NCBI RefSeq assembly: GCF_000013365.1
Contig: NC_007778.1
Span: 1,364,001-1,428,000 of the forward strand
Length of the DNA stretch: 64,000 nucleotides
Direction of reading: 5' to 3'
Source: Rhodopseudomonas palustris HaA2
Lineage (GTDB): Bacteria > Pseudomonadota > Alphaproteobacteria > Rhizobiales > Xanthobacteraceae
Shown here piece after piece: positions 36,815 to 45,792 of the stretch. The notes beneath the pieces are model-generated. The model did not search any database. It was not told where the DNA came from and saw only the letters and a list, made by a program, of their open reading frames with translations. How positions within the stretch are numbered: position 1 is the first letter of the stretch; every line of letters begins with the position of its first letter. The position numbers were made by a program, and so were the translations under genes.

Positions 36815-37756
36815 CTAATATCTGATCCGCGGGTCGAGCAGCGTGTAGGCCACGTCGATCAGCAGGTTGACGGCGACATAGATGCCCGAGGTCAGCAGGA
36901 TCATGCCTTGAATGACGGGATAGTCGCGCGCCAGCACCGCGTCCACGGTGAGGCGGCCGATGCCGGGCAGGTTGAACACGCTCTCGGTGACGACGACGCC
37001 GGAAATCAGCAGCGCGAAGCCGGTGCCGATCACGGTGATCACCGGCACCGCGGCGTTGCGCAATGCGTGGCGCAGCAGCACGCGGCTTTCGGTGATGCCC
37101 TTGGCGCGCGCGGTGCGGACATAGTCCTCGCCGAGCACGTCGAGCATCGCCGCGCGGGTCATCCGCGCGATCAGCGCGATATAGATGAACGACAGCGTCA
37201 GCGTCGGCAGCACCAGCCGCTCGAAATACGGCCCGAAGCCGCGCGCCATGGTGCGGAAGCCCTGCACCGGAAACCAGCGCAGCTCGATGGCGAAGATCTG
37301 GATCAGCACATAGCCGATCACGAACACCGGCACCGAGAAGCCGATCACCGACAGTCCCATCACGAAGCGGTCGACCCAGGTGCCATGCTTCCACGCGGCG
37401 ACGACGCCGAGCGGCACCGCGACCACGATCGACAGGATGATGGTGGCGATCGCGACGCTCAGCGTCGGCTCGATCCGCTGGCCGATCATCTTCAGCACCG
37501 GCACCTGCGAAATCAGCGAGACGCCGAGATCGCCGTGCAGCAGCTTGCCGACCCAGGTGACGAACTGGATGTACAGCGGTTCGTTGAGGCCGAGCGACGC
37601 GCGGATGCGCGCGAGTTGTTCGGGCGAGGCGTTGTCGCCGGCGAGGATCGCGGCCGGATCGCCCGGCGTCAGCCGCAGCAGCAGGAAGACGACGAGCGCA
37701 ACCACGCCCATCACCGGAATCGCTGCGAGAATGCGGCGGATCAGATAGCCGAGCAT
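36815..37756 (-). CDS. Peptide ABC transporter permease (DppB type)
   Basis: 313 residues, starting MLGYLIRRILAAIPVMGVVALVVF, the canonical DppB/OppB opening. The periplasmic segment FLLLRLTPGDPA and the coupling loop TARAKGITESRVLLRHALRN are typical. It forms the membrane channel with the DppC-type partner 11 bases downstream. It lies 174 bases after the M20 peptidase gene on the same strand. Confidence 0.94.
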   Translation of the reverse strand: MLGYLIRRILAAIPVMGVVALVVFLLLRLTPGDPAAILAGDNASPEQLARIRASLGLNEPLYIQFVTWVGKLLHGDLGVSLISQVPVLKMIGQRIEPTLSVAIATIILSIVVAVPLGVVAAWKHGTWVDRFVMGLSVIGFSVPVFVIGYVLIQIFAIELRWFPVQGFRTMARGFGPYFERLVLPTLTLSFIYIALIARMTRAAMLDVLGEDYVRTARAKGITESRVLLRHALRNAAVPVITVIGTGFALLISGVVVTESVFNLPGIGRLTVDAVLARDYPVIQGMILLTSGIYVAVNLLIDVAYTLLDPRIRY

Positions 37757-37930
37757 CGGAGCTCCATCGCTGATGCAGAGTGCCGATTAGCAGAATTTAT
37801 TCGGAGTCTGGTGTGCGTCATTATCGTTGGACCTGCGGTGACCGAAGTTCGGTGATCTTTACGGCAGAGTGGTCAGCAATTCCCATGCCACGGAGTGTGG
37901 CATGGGATGAAGGCCCTGTCGTCCGCAACC

Positions 37931-39061
37931 TCATGCGAGAGTCGCGAGCAGCCCGGCCATCAGGCGCCCGCGTTCCGCCAGACTATCGACTTCGATATGC
38001 TCGTTCAGCGTGTGGGCGTCGGCGCCACGCACGCCGAGGCCGTCGAGAGTCGGGATCCCCATCGCGCCGGTGAAGTTGCCGTCGGAACCGCCGCCGGCGC
38101 TGCCGTGCGGCAGCTTCAGCCCGAGCTGGTCGGCGATCGCGGCCGCCTTCTGGTACAGCGCCATGGTGCCGGCGTCGGGCTCCCAGACCGGCCGCGTCAC
38201 GCCGCGCGTCACTTCGAAGCCGACGTCGTTGCTGGTGCCGGACAGCGCCAGCATCCGTTCGACGCCGCGGTCGAGATCGGCCTGCCGCTTCGCCATGCTG
38301 AGCGCCTCGCCGGTGCAGGTGGTGGCGACGCAATTGACCCATTGTCCGCCGTGCACGATGCCGACGCTGAACGTGCAGTCCTCCGTCGTCATCGCGTCGA
38401 TCGCCAATATCTGCCGCGCCATTTCCCGGATCGCGGAACGTCCCGAGGACAGCGTCGCGCCGGCGTGGCTGGGCTTGCCGGTCGCCGTCAGATTGAATCG
38501 CGCGATCGCGTAGCGGCCGGTGACGACGCCGTTGTCGGGGCGGCCGGGCTCCGGCACCAGCACGTATTTGTTGCGGGCGGCCTCCGCCTCGATGATGTCC
38601 CGGGTCGAGGGCGTGCCGACTTCCTCGTCCGGCGTGAACAGCACGGTGACCGGCAGCGGCGTCGTGAACGACGCGCGCGCGAGCTGGCGGATGGCTTCGA
38701 GCGTCAGATAGTTGCCGCCCTTCATGTCGAAGATGCCCGGGCCGTAGCATTTGTTGCCGTCGCGGCGCCATTGCAGTTTCTCGATCGTGCCGACCGGATG
38801 CACGGTGTCGAGATGGCCGGCGATCAGGATGCCGGGCTCGCCCTGCCGCGGGTGCGGAAAGCGTGCGCGAACACAGCCGGCGAAGCCCTGCCGTCCGGCG
38901 ATGCGTTCGATCGACGCACCCATCACCGCCATGTCGCGCGCGGCGAGGTCGAGCATGCGCTCGACGGCGGCTTTGTCCCAGGTCGGGCTTTCGCACTCGA
39001 CCCAGGCGCGCAGGCCTTGCAGCATGGCTTCGGAATCAAACGGCAGATTTGCTGGGTTCAT
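37931..39061 (-). CDS. M20 family metallopeptidase (CPG2-like)
   Basis: 376 residues from ATG 39061. The two-zinc site is complete: HLDTVHP (His, Asp), GIFDMKGG (bridging Asp), PDEEVG (catalytic Glu pair), the EPGRPDNG region, and a C-terminal HTLNE (His). This is the pattern of glutamate carboxypeptidase/CPG2-type enzymes, which release a terminal amino acid from peptides or folate-like amides. With no signal peptide it is cytoplasmic. Its position as first gene before the peptide permeases suggests that it cleaves the imported substrate. Confidence 0.9.
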   Translation of the reverse strand: MNPANLPFDSEAMLQGLRAWVECESPTWDKAAVERMLDLAARDMAVMGASIERIAGRQGFAGCVRARFPHPRQGEPGILIAGHLDTVHPVGTIEKLQWRRDGNKCYGPGIFDMKGGNYLTLEAIRQLARASFTTPLPVTVLFTPDEEVGTPSTRDIIEAEAARNKYVLVPEPGRPDNGVVTGRYAIARFNLTATGKPSHAGATLSSGRSAIREMARQILAIDAMTTEDCTFSVGIVHGGQWVNCVATTCTGEALSMAKRQADLDRGVERMLALSGTSNDVGFEVTRGVTRPVWEPDAGTMALYQKAAAIADQLGLKLPHGSAGGGSDGNFTGAMGIPTLDGLGVRGADAHTLNEHIEVDSLAERGRLMAGLLATLA

Positions 39062-39182
39062 TCGTACACTCACGGTTCGGGGCACAGCTACGAGACTGAC
39101 TGCGCGCGAGTTTGTAAAGTGAAAGATGCGCGAACGGCCATCCCGACCGGCTGCATGCTGCTCTGCGGGAGCAGATTGACGC

Positions 39183-39200
39183 TTGGCACACTTGGTGCAA
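39183..39200 (+). promoter_or_regulatory. Sigma54-type promoter upstream of the binding protein
   Basis: TTGGCAC is followed by GGTGCA such that the invariant GG (39185-39186) and GC (39197-39198) are exactly 10 bases apart, as in -24/-12 promoters. The -12 half is GTGC rather than TTGC. It lies about 120 bases before the ATG of the substrate-binding protein. It suggests nitrogen-status control through RpoN. Confidence 0.55.
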
Positions 39201-39316
39201 GTCTCGGCGATCAGGGTGTTGCGGCGCGCAATGCGTGAGCCCTGATGCCCTATCGTCTCTCACACTGCCCAAGCAATCATCTGCGTTTGGTCAGTTTCAC
39301 GCCAGGAGAAATCAGG

Positions 39317-40927
39317 ATGATCGAAACGTCGCATTGGCTGCGTTCAGTAGCTGCGTCGAAATTCGCGCTGCCGGCGCTGGCGCTCGCAGCTTCGCTGACA
39401 CTGCCCGCGTTTGCCGATGCCAAGACCATTCAAGCGGTGATGCATTCCGATCTGCGCGTCACCGATCCCGGTCTGACGACCGCCTACATCACGCGTGACC
39501 ATGGCTACATGGTTTACGACACGTTGCTGGCGATGGACTCCAACTTCAAAGTCCAGCCGCAGATGGCGGAGTGGAAGGTCTCCGACGACAAGCTGACCTA
39601 CACGTTCACGTTGCGCGACGGCCTGAAATGGCACGACGGCAAGCCGGTCACCGCCGAGGATTGCGTCGCGTCGCTGAAGCGCTGGGGCCAGAAGGACGGC
39701 ATGGGCCAGAAGCTGATGGACTTCACGGCCAGCCTTGAGGCTACCGATGCCAAGACCATCACGCTGAAGCTGAAGGAGCCCTACGGCCTGGTGCTCGAAT
39801 CGATCGGCAAGCCGTCTTCGCTGGTGCCGTTCATGATGCCGAAGCGTCTGGCCGAAACCTCGCCCGACAAGGCGATCCCCGAGCAGATCGGGTCCGGTCC
39901 GTTCAAGTTCGTCGCGGCCGAATTCCAGCCGGGCGTCAAGGCGGTGTACGTCAAGAACACCGACTACGTGCCGCGCAAGGAGGCGCCGAGCTGGACCTCG
40001 GGCGGCAAGGTCGTGAAGGTCGACCGTGTCGAATGGATCACCATGCCGGATGCGCAGACCGCGGTGAACGCGCTGCAGTCCGGCGACATCGATTTCATCG
40101 AGGCCCCGTCCTTCGACATGCTGCCGGTGCTGAAGGCCGACAAGGAGCTGACGATTCAGACGCTCAGTCCGCTCGGCTTCCAGACGCTCGGCCGGATGAA
40201 CTTCCTGTATCCGCCGTTCGACAACCTCAAGGTCCGCCGCGCCGCGTTCCTGGCGTTGAGCCAGAAGCCGGTGCTCGACGCGCTGGTCGGCAATCCCGAT
40301 TACTACATCGTCTGCGGTGCCGTGTTCGGTTGCGGCACACCCTTGGCCTCCGACGTCGGCTCCGAGTCCCTGGTGAAGGGCAACGGCATGGCCGAGGCCA
40401 AGAAGCTGCTCGCCGAGTCCGGCTATGACGGCACCCCGATCGCGCTGATGGCGCCGGGCGACGTGGTCTCGCTCAAGGCCCAGCCGATCGTTGCGGCGCA
40501 ACTCCTGCGCGAGGCCGGCTTCAAGGTCGACGTTCAGGCCACCGACTGGCAGACAGTGGTGACGCGGCGCGCCAGCCAGAAGCCGCCCGCGGAAGGCGGC
40601 TGGAACATGTTCTTCACCAATTGGGCCGGCCCGGACATTCTCAACCCGATCGCCAACGTCTCGACCGGCGGCCGGGGCAAGAACGGCGGCTGGTTCGGCT
40701 GGCCGGAGGACGCCAAGATCGAAGAGCTGCGCGACAAGTTCGCCCGCTCGACCTCGCCGGAGGAGCAGAAGAAGCTCGCCGCGGAGATCCAGAAGGAGGT
40801 CTACGACAAGGTGATCTACATCCCGCTCGGGCAATACAAGTCGCCGAGCGTGTGGCGGAAGGATCTGACCGGCGTGCTCACCGGCCCGGCGACCCCGGTG
40901 TTCTGGAACATCGACAAGAAGGAGTAG
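39317..40927 (+). CDS. Peptide ABC transporter substrate-binding protein
   Basis: 536 residues from ATG 39317, with AGGAGAAATCAGG upstream. A signal peptide (about 1-35) ends in LPAFADA. The mature protein is a family 5 solute-binding protein, with the early KTIQAVMHSDLRVTDPG and the conserved YTFTLRDGLKWHDGKPVTAED. It captures peptides or similar ligands in the periplasm for the transporter encoded on the opposite strand. It is divergent from the M20 gene across a 255-base control region. Confidence 0.93.
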   Translation: MIETSHWLRSVAASKFALPALALAASLTLPAFADAKTIQAVMHSDLRVTDPGLTTAYITRDHGYMVYDTLLAMDSNFKVQPQMAEWKVSDDKLTYTFTLRDGLKWHDGKPVTAEDCVASLKRWGQKDGMGQKLMDFTASLEATDAKTITLKLKEPYGLVLESIGKPSSLVPFMMPKRLAETSPDKAIPEQIGSGPFKFVAAEFQPGVKAVYVKNTDYVPRKEAPSWTSGGKVVKVDRVEWITMPDAQTAVNALQSGDIDFIEAPSFDMLPVLKADKELTIQTLSPLGFQTLGRMNFLYPPFDNLKVRRAAFLALSQKPVLDALVGNPDYYIVCGAVFGCGTPLASDVGSESLVKGNGMAEAKKLLAESGYDGTPIALMAPGDVVSLKAQPIVAAQLLREAGFKVDVQATDWQTVVTRRASQKPPAEGGWNMFFTNWAGPDILNPIANVSTGGRGKNGGWFGWPEDAKIEELRDKFARSTSPEEQKKLAAEIQKEVYDKVIYIPLGQYKSPSVWRKDLTGVLTGPATPVFWNIDKKE

Positions 40928-41015
40928 GCGCGGCCGCAGCCGCGGTTCTTGCATCGTTTTGTCGACACCAGCTTCGCCGTCCCGCTCCCGCGGGGCGGCG
41001 AATTGCCGAGAAGAG

Positions 41016-41047
41016 CCGGAGGGCTTTGTCACCGGAGGGCTTTGTCA
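41016..41047. repeat. Tandem 16-base duplication
   Basis: CCGGAGGGCTTTGTCA occurs twice back to back in the gap 40928-41124 between convergent genes. Confidence 0.7.
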
Positions 41048-41071
41048 AACGCCCCGGCCCGACAAACGGAA

Positions 41072-41093
41072 AGCCCGGCGCGGGCGCCGGGCT
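41072..41093 (-). terminator. Hairpin at the end of the Cys-rich membrane protein gene
   Basis: A 9-base-pair stem, AGCCCGGCG / CGCCGGGCT, is followed on the minus strand by TTTCCGTTTG. It is a plausible weak terminator. Confidence 0.55.
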
Positions 41094-41124
41094 GTCTCGT
41101 CGTCACGAATGTGTCGCTGATCTG

Positions 41125-41793
41125 TTACTTGCGGGCGCAGGCGAGCGTGATGCTGCTGGCGCTCGGGCTGCATTTCGCCGTCACGATGCCGTCCTTGACC
41201 TGAAGCTGGTCCGCCAGCCGTGCCGTGCCGCTGCCGATGCAGTACGCCGAGGCGAGGATCTCGTCGGCCTCGCACGACAGCGGGCAACCGTTCGACGCGC
41301 AGCTCGACGACGTCAGCATCCGCACCGCGCCATTGGCCGACATGCTCGCCATCGAATTGGTCCCCGGATCGGCGGAAGCCTTCGGGGCCGCCGGGGCGGG
41401 CTTCGCAACGGGCGGGGTTGCGGCTGCCGTCGTGACGGCCGGCGCTGCAGCGGGAGCCGGTGCGGGCGCCGACGCTTCGGCTGCCGGCGCGCTGTCCGGC
41501 GTGGCGCTGTCCGAGATCGCGGCCGACGGCGTGCCCGGAGCAGGCCCGAAATTGCCCGCCGCCATATATACGATGACGGCGCCGGCAAGGACGGCCACGG
41601 CGACGATCGCCGGTCCGGGCGGCACTGCCCGCATTCCGGTGGTGACCGACGCCATTGTCGCGGAGAATGATCCGGCCTTCCAGGACATGCCGCGCGTGCG
41701 CATATCGTCGATCGCCAGATATGCCACTATGACGAGGCCGCCGCCGAACACCATGAGTATCAGAAGCGGTCCGATCGCGGAGAGATACTCCAT
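41125..41793 (-). CDS. Membrane protein with Pro/Ala linker and Cys-rich domain
   Basis: 222 residues from ATG 41793, with GGAAAG upstream. An N-terminal helix (about 5-28, LLILMVFGGGLVIVAYLAI) and a second helix (about 58-78) frame a short loop. A long Pro/Ala-rich linker (about 85-140) and a C-terminal domain with six Cys follow (CASNGCPLSCEADE, AYCIG, CSPS, LACARK). The Cys domain is probably periplasmic and disulfide-bonded. No family is recognised. It has a perfect FixK-type box 107 bases upstream, which suggests expression at low oxygen. Confidence 0.7.
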   Translation of the reverse strand: MEYLSAIGPLLILMVFGGGLVIVAYLAIDDMRTRGMSWKAGSFSATMASVTTGMRAVPPGPAIVAVAVLAGAVIVYMAAGNFGPAPGTPSAAISDSATPDSAPAAEASAPAPAPAAAPAVTTAAATPPVAKPAPAAPKASADPGTNSMASMSANGAVRMLTSSSCASNGCPLSCEADEILASAYCIGSGTARLADQLQVKDGIVTAKCSPSASSITLACARK

Positions 41794-41899
41794 GTCAATG
41801 TCTTTCCATCCGTGCCATGCGCGGCGCGCGTGTATTGGAAGCGTTCGCTGCGGACCGCATTGTCGAAAATCAAAAAGAACACGCACCCGCCTGCCAGCG

Positions 41900-41913
41900 T
41901 TGAGGCAAATCAA
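41900..41913. promoter_or_regulatory. FixK/FNR box, perfect core
   Basis: TTGA-N6-TCAA (TTGAGGCAAATCAA), matching the FNR/FixK consensus at all eight conserved positions. It is 107 bases upstream of the minus-strand Cys-rich membrane protein gene. Confidence 0.65.
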
Positions 41914-42081
41914 ACCTCTCCCGACCGACCAGCGATGTGTAGCATAGTCGAGCCGGCCGCGTCATCGCACCGCCAGGCTGCATGATCGGGTATGGTTTAT
42001 AGTCGGTCCTCGTTGCTCGGCCGGCAGTTTCGACGCAGTCTCCTGTTTTCAATGCCGCCGGTCGGAATGTGTTCCGGTAGT

Positions 42082-42095
42082 ATGATCCAGATCAA
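42082..42095. promoter_or_regulatory. FixK/FNR box, one mismatch
   Basis: ATGAT-N4-ATCAA (ATGATCCAGATCAA), nine of ten matches to the extended FNR consensus TTGAT-N4-ATCAA. It lies 277 bases before the CBS-domain gene. Confidence 0.6.
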
Positions 42096-42371
42096 ACGCC
42101 GTTGTTGTCGCGGGCGATACCATCTCCGCTCAGCCCCAACGGCATTGCGCGTGCCGCCCCCGATGACATCCATGAGCCTGATCCGATCTCGTCGCTGGCC
42201 GTGGCTGTCGTGGTCCGTTACCGAGCAAACCGACCAGCATCGCATCGCCGACCTCGCGCTCGGCCGCCCGGGCGGGCCGGCGGCACCGTCGTGGACGTCT
42301 GTCGTCCCGACTTCGTCAATCCGATCGAAACCATAGGTAAGGTACGGCACGAATCGCGGCCGGACAGGGAC

Positions 42372-43397
42372 ATGACCATGAAAGCGCGGGACGTGATGAC
42401 TACCGGGATCGTAACCGTGCCGCCGGATGCCCCGGTGCGCGCGGTCGCGGAGACCCTGCTGAAATACGGCATCAGCGCGGTGCCGGTGGTCGACCACCAC
42501 GGCGCGCCGCTCGGCATCATCAGCGAGGGCGACCTGATGCCGCGCAACGAGACCGCCCGGGAGGCGCGCCGCGACTGGTGGCTGCAGATCCTGTCCAACG
42601 GCGGCGAGGTGCATCCGGACTATCTGCAGTTCATGAGGTCCGATCACCGCACGGCGGCGCAGATCATGGTATCGCCCGTCGTCACGGTCGATGAAAATGT
42701 GCCGCTCGCCGAGATCGCCGACATTCTGTTCGAGAACAAGATCAAGCGCGTTCCGGTGCTGCGGGAGGGGCGGATCGTCGGCATCGTCAGCCGCGCCGAC
42801 CTGCTCAAGACCCTCGCCCGCCCCCGCCCCGCCGCCGCGCGCGATCCGGTCCACGACGACGGCACCGCGCTTCCGATCGCCTCCGACAAGCTCGAAGCGC
42901 TGGCCCATCGCCACAACGGCGCGGCGGCGCCGCCGCACGAACCCGCCGCCGATGAATTCTCGGCGTCGGCGTTTCAGGCGCTGCGCCTCGAACACGAGAA
43001 GCATGAAGAGCAACTGCGCCGCGAGGCGAAACGCATCGCCGACGAAAAGCATCACCGCCAGGCCGGGCAGATGCTGGCGTCGCATCTCACCGACGAGGCG
43101 TGGGAGCGCATGATGCACAACGCCCGCGCCACCGCCAAGAAGGGCGACGAGGAACATCTGCTGCTGCGCTTTCCGGCGGAGCTGTGCAGCGATCACGGCC
43201 GTGCCGTCAACGCGCCCGACCCGGAATGGCCGGCGACGCTGCGCGGCATGGCCGCCGACATCTATCTGCGCTGGAAGGCGGAGCTGCGGCCGCACGGCTT
43301 CACGCTGGCCGCCCGCGTGGTGGATTTCCCCGACGGTATTCCCGGCGATATCGGCCTGTATCTGAGCTGGGGCAAGCACGACGACGTCGCGCACTGA
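42372..43397 (+). CDS. CBS-domain protein with unknown C-terminal domain
   Basis: 341 residues from ATG 42372, with AGGGAC before it; a second ATG six bases later is possible. Two CBS motifs form a Bateman module: residues 4-60 (ARDVMTTGIVTVPPDAPV ... GIISEGDL) and about 95-150 (AAQIMVSPVVTVDENVPL ... GIVSRADLL). Such pairs bind adenine nucleotides. Residues 200-341 are highly charged, then contain a folded-looking part with no known match. Likely a cytoplasmic energy or redox-linked regulator under FixK/FNR control. Confidence 0.85.
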   Translation: MTMKARDVMTTGIVTVPPDAPVRAVAETLLKYGISAVPVVDHHGAPLGIISEGDLMPRNETAREARRDWWLQILSNGGEVHPDYLQFMRSDHRTAAQIMVSPVVTVDENVPLAEIADILFENKIKRVPVLREGRIVGIVSRADLLKTLARPRPAAARDPVHDDGTALPIASDKLEALAHRHNGAAAPPHEPAADEFSASAFQALRLEHEKHEEQLRREAKRIADEKHHRQAGQMLASHLTDEAWERMMHNARATAKKGDEEHLLLRFPAELCSDHGRAVNAPDPEWPATLRGMAADIYLRWKAELRPHGFTLAARVVDFPDGIPGDIGLYLSWGKHDDVAH

Positions 43398-43435
43398 CCT
43401 CGCGCATTGACGTCGCCGCATCGCGCGGCGAGCGC

Positions 43436-44233
43436 TCAGATCTTCAGATTGCGATACACCGAGACTTCGCGCTCGCGCGCCAGCCGGGCGTCGTCGCCGG
43501 CGCGGATGCCGCGCCAGCCGTCGAAGAATACCACCAGCGTGGTGATCAATCCGGTGATCTTGCCGACCAGAAAGCCGAACGGAAAGATCAGCCGCTCCGG
43601 CGGCAGGATGAATTGAGAGCCGAGGAAGATCGCCGCGGCGTTGAAGAAATACGCCGAGCGATACAGCGTCATTTCTTTCCAGGCGCTGCGCGCATAGGGC
43701 TTCGAACTCTTCTTCACCGCCTTGTTGTAGCGCGGGTTCGACAGCAGCCCCCACAGCCGCCGCTTCTTCGGCAGCGCGCGCGGGCCGGCGAGCAGGCTGC
43801 GAAAATTCTCGCGCATCTGCAGATGCGCCACCAGCGCCAGCAGCAAATTGAGCGCGACCAGGGCCAGCTTCAATTCGGGCAGCGACAGCAGCAGCTGCGC
43901 GGCGAGATCGACGAACAACAGATGCGTGGCGGCGTTGAGCACGAAGGCGGAGCGGTGAAACGCCGCGCGGTTGATATTGGCGACCTTCTCGTCGATGAAG
44001 GCGGCGCCCGGCTTGGTGGCGCCGAGCAGCAGCAGAGCGGCGCGCTGCTCCGCCGTCAGCTCCCAGCTCTTGCCGAGTTCGTCGATCGTCAGCGCCGGCG
44101 GCCCGCGCTTGATCCGGAACGTCGCCTTGGCCGACCAGCCGGAGATCCGCGCCAACCAGCGCCGCGTCACGGCGAAGCGCGACGTCGGGACGACGTCGAC
44201 GAGCGGGTGCGGGTCTGGCTGCATCGGGTCCAT
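43436..44233 (-). CDS. Unknown integral membrane protein
   Basis: 265 residues, not recognised. The soluble N-terminus (1-90) includes LTIDELGKSWELTAEQRA. Hydrophobic segments follow at about 92-112, 117-137, 190-208 and 212-232, separated by a basic loop (residues 150-185). It is 18 bases downstream of the CHAD gene on the same strand, so probably co-transcribed. Confidence 0.65.
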   Translation of the reverse strand: MDPMQPDPHPLVDVVPTSRFAVTRRWLARISGWSAKATFRIKRGPPALTIDELGKSWELTAEQRAALLLLGATKPGAAFIDEKVANINRAAFHRSAFVLNAATHLLFVDLAAQLLLSLPELKLALVALNLLLALVAHLQMRENFRSLLAGPRALPKKRRLWGLLSNPRYNKAVKKSSKPYARSAWKEMTLYRSAYFFNAAAIFLGSQFILPPERLIFPFGFLVGKITGLITTLVVFFDGWRGIRAGDDARLAREREVSVYRNLKI

Positions 44234-44251
44234 CAGCGGGTCGCCGGAGCG

Positions 44252-45238
44252 TCAATCACCGAAAAGCGGCGAGTCCGCAAGCTTGGCCGCGGCCTTGACC
44301 GCGGCTTTCATCTGCTGCCGGGTGATCGCCTCGTTCGCCGCGGCCAGTTCCGCGGCCGCCGCAGCGCCGGCAGCCGGCGTGCGCTGCGAGCGTTTCGCGG
44401 GGCGGTTCGCCAGCTCGCGCTGCACCGCCGCGTCGTTGAGGGCGCCCAGCGCATCGAGCAGCTTCTTCAGCCGCTTGTGGAACCGCGCCAGCCGTTTGCC
44501 GGTCCTGGGGCCGTCGAACAGGCTCTCGAAAAAGCCGGTCGCGTAGTACAGCTTCTTGGCGGCGATCCGGACCCGGTGGCGTTGTTCGTCGTCCAGTTGC
44601 TCGAGCGCGTCGAGCTTCTTGATCAGTCTATCGGCGCGACGCGTCAGCACCCGTTTGGCGAATTTCTTCGCGGGCTCCGGCACATGCTTCGCGGTTTGCG
44701 CCCAGTCGCCGGCGTCGATCCAGGATTGCAGGTCGCCGAGCAGCTTGACGAAGTGCTTGGTGGCGACCGCGCGGCTGGCGCTGTCGAAGGCGCTGGCGCG
44801 ATCGGCCGCGACCTTCTTGCGAAACGCGGCCGAGCCGACGGCGCCGGCGTCCTTCAGCCGCAGATCCATCAAATGCAGGTCGCGCGCCGGCCCGAGCCGG
44901 CCGGTGAGCCATTTCAACTCGCGCTTGAGGCGTTCGGCTTCCGGCCCGTGAATCAGGTCCGAGAAAATCGTGATCGTGACGCGGGTTCGCCGCAACGCGA
45001 TCCGCATCTGATGCACGCCGGTGGGATCGCGGTTCAGGACCGCGGCCTGCTGCGCCGCGATCAACCCGACCAGGCGGCCGGCGATCGCCCTGAAGGCGTC
45101 GGTGGTGCTGCTGCCGGGTTGCAACGCGATTTCACCCGACGGGGCGGCGGCGCGCGCGCTCACGACAACCCCGGACGCAGCCGCCTTGCGCCCCGCAACG
45201 CGCGGGGCGACCACAACTTTCTTGAGAATTCGACGCAT
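44252..45238 (-). CDS. CHAD domain protein
   Basis: 328 residues. After a short Ala-rich N-terminus, the segment VHQMRIALRRTRVTITIF begins the CHAD domain, with many conserved basic residues and His that bind polyphosphate. A repeat of the pattern near residues 195-245 (HRVRIAAKKLYYATGFF) completes the two helical bundles. CHAD proteins associate with polyphosphate granules. No polyphosphate kinase gene is near. It leads a two-gene operon with the membrane protein downstream. Confidence 0.9.
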   Translation of the reverse strand: MRRILKKVVVAPRVAGRKAAASGVVVSARAAAPSGEIALQPGSSTTDAFRAIAGRLVGLIAAQQAAVLNRDPTGVHQMRIALRRTRVTITIFSDLIHGPEAERLKRELKWLTGRLGPARDLHLMDLRLKDAGAVGSAAFRKKVAADRASAFDSASRAVATKHFVKLLGDLQSWIDAGDWAQTAKHVPEPAKKFAKRVLTRRADRLIKKLDALEQLDDEQRHRVRIAAKKLYYATGFFESLFDGPRTGKRLARFHKRLKKLLDALGALNDAAVQRELANRPAKRSQRTPAAGAAAAAELAAANEAITRQQMKAAVKAAAKLADSPLFGD

Positions 45239-45360
45239 ATTGTCCCGCAGCGGCGCCTATCCGCCGCGGACATTGTAGCAGCATTCAGGCCGAAATGGGC
45301 CATGCGGCCAAGGCTGCGCTGGCGTGAAAAAACGTCGCGCGGCGTGACGGCGAGCAACCC

Positions 45361-45627
45361 TCACGCGCGCTTCAGAACTTCCAGCGGATAGCCGATCAGC
45401 TTCGCCGCGGCGAACGCGATGGCCATGCCGATCAGCGCCGCGACCGCCTGTCCGCCGTAGAACCACGCGGCCGACTCCGGATCGGGATTGATCCGCACCG
45501 CGAAGTCGAGACACCACAGGATGGCGACGACGCCGATCACCATCACGATGAAAAGCTGCATGCGCTGCACCGCGGCCTCGATCCGGGCCATCCGCGCTTC
45601 GACATGCTTGTCCGGGACCGTCGTCAT
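45361..45627 (-). CDS. Small two-helix membrane protein
   Basis: 88 residues: a charged N-terminus with a short predicted coiled coil (KHVEARMARIEAAVQRM), then two membrane helices (about 24-42 and 55-78) and a basic tail. No family recognised. It lies 122 bases upstream of the CHAD gene on the same strand and is possibly co-transcribed with it. Confidence 0.6.
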   Translation of the reverse strand: MTTVPDKHVEARMARIEAAVQRMQLFIVMVIGVVAILWCLDFAVRINPDPESAAWFYGGQAVAALIGMAIAFAAAKLIGYPLEVLKRA

Positions 45628-45792
45628 TCCGTCCTCACTGTAGTCAAGACTGCAACCGATTAGCAGCCGCGTTGCGATCTGTTCTCGCGTAGCTGTAAGT
45701 CTCGCTGCATCGCACCGAATTGACGCAGCACAAAATTTCGCGACGCCGTGATTAGTTCATGGTCGTAGTGGCGATCGTGATCGTCGCGCCCG

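Larger units (their letters stand above)
41794..42371. other. 578-base divergent control region
   Basis: Lies between the minus-strand membrane protein and the plus-strand CBS gene. It contains two FixK/FNR-type boxes, one nearer each gene. ORFs in it are Arg/Pro/Ser-rich and start on poor codons, so I see no gene. If the right-hand box drives the CBS gene, a leader of about 200 bases is implied. Confidence 0.6.

Noticed and set aside
35913-37394. 493-codon frame apparently joining the two permeases
   Set aside because: Beyond 36803 it reads the DppB-type gene out of frame. The DppC-type gene has its own ATG there.
41992-42336. Possible small gene in the FixK-box region
   Set aside because: Ser/Arg/Pro-rich product, no ribosome site and no recognisable fold. 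The region fits a control region better.
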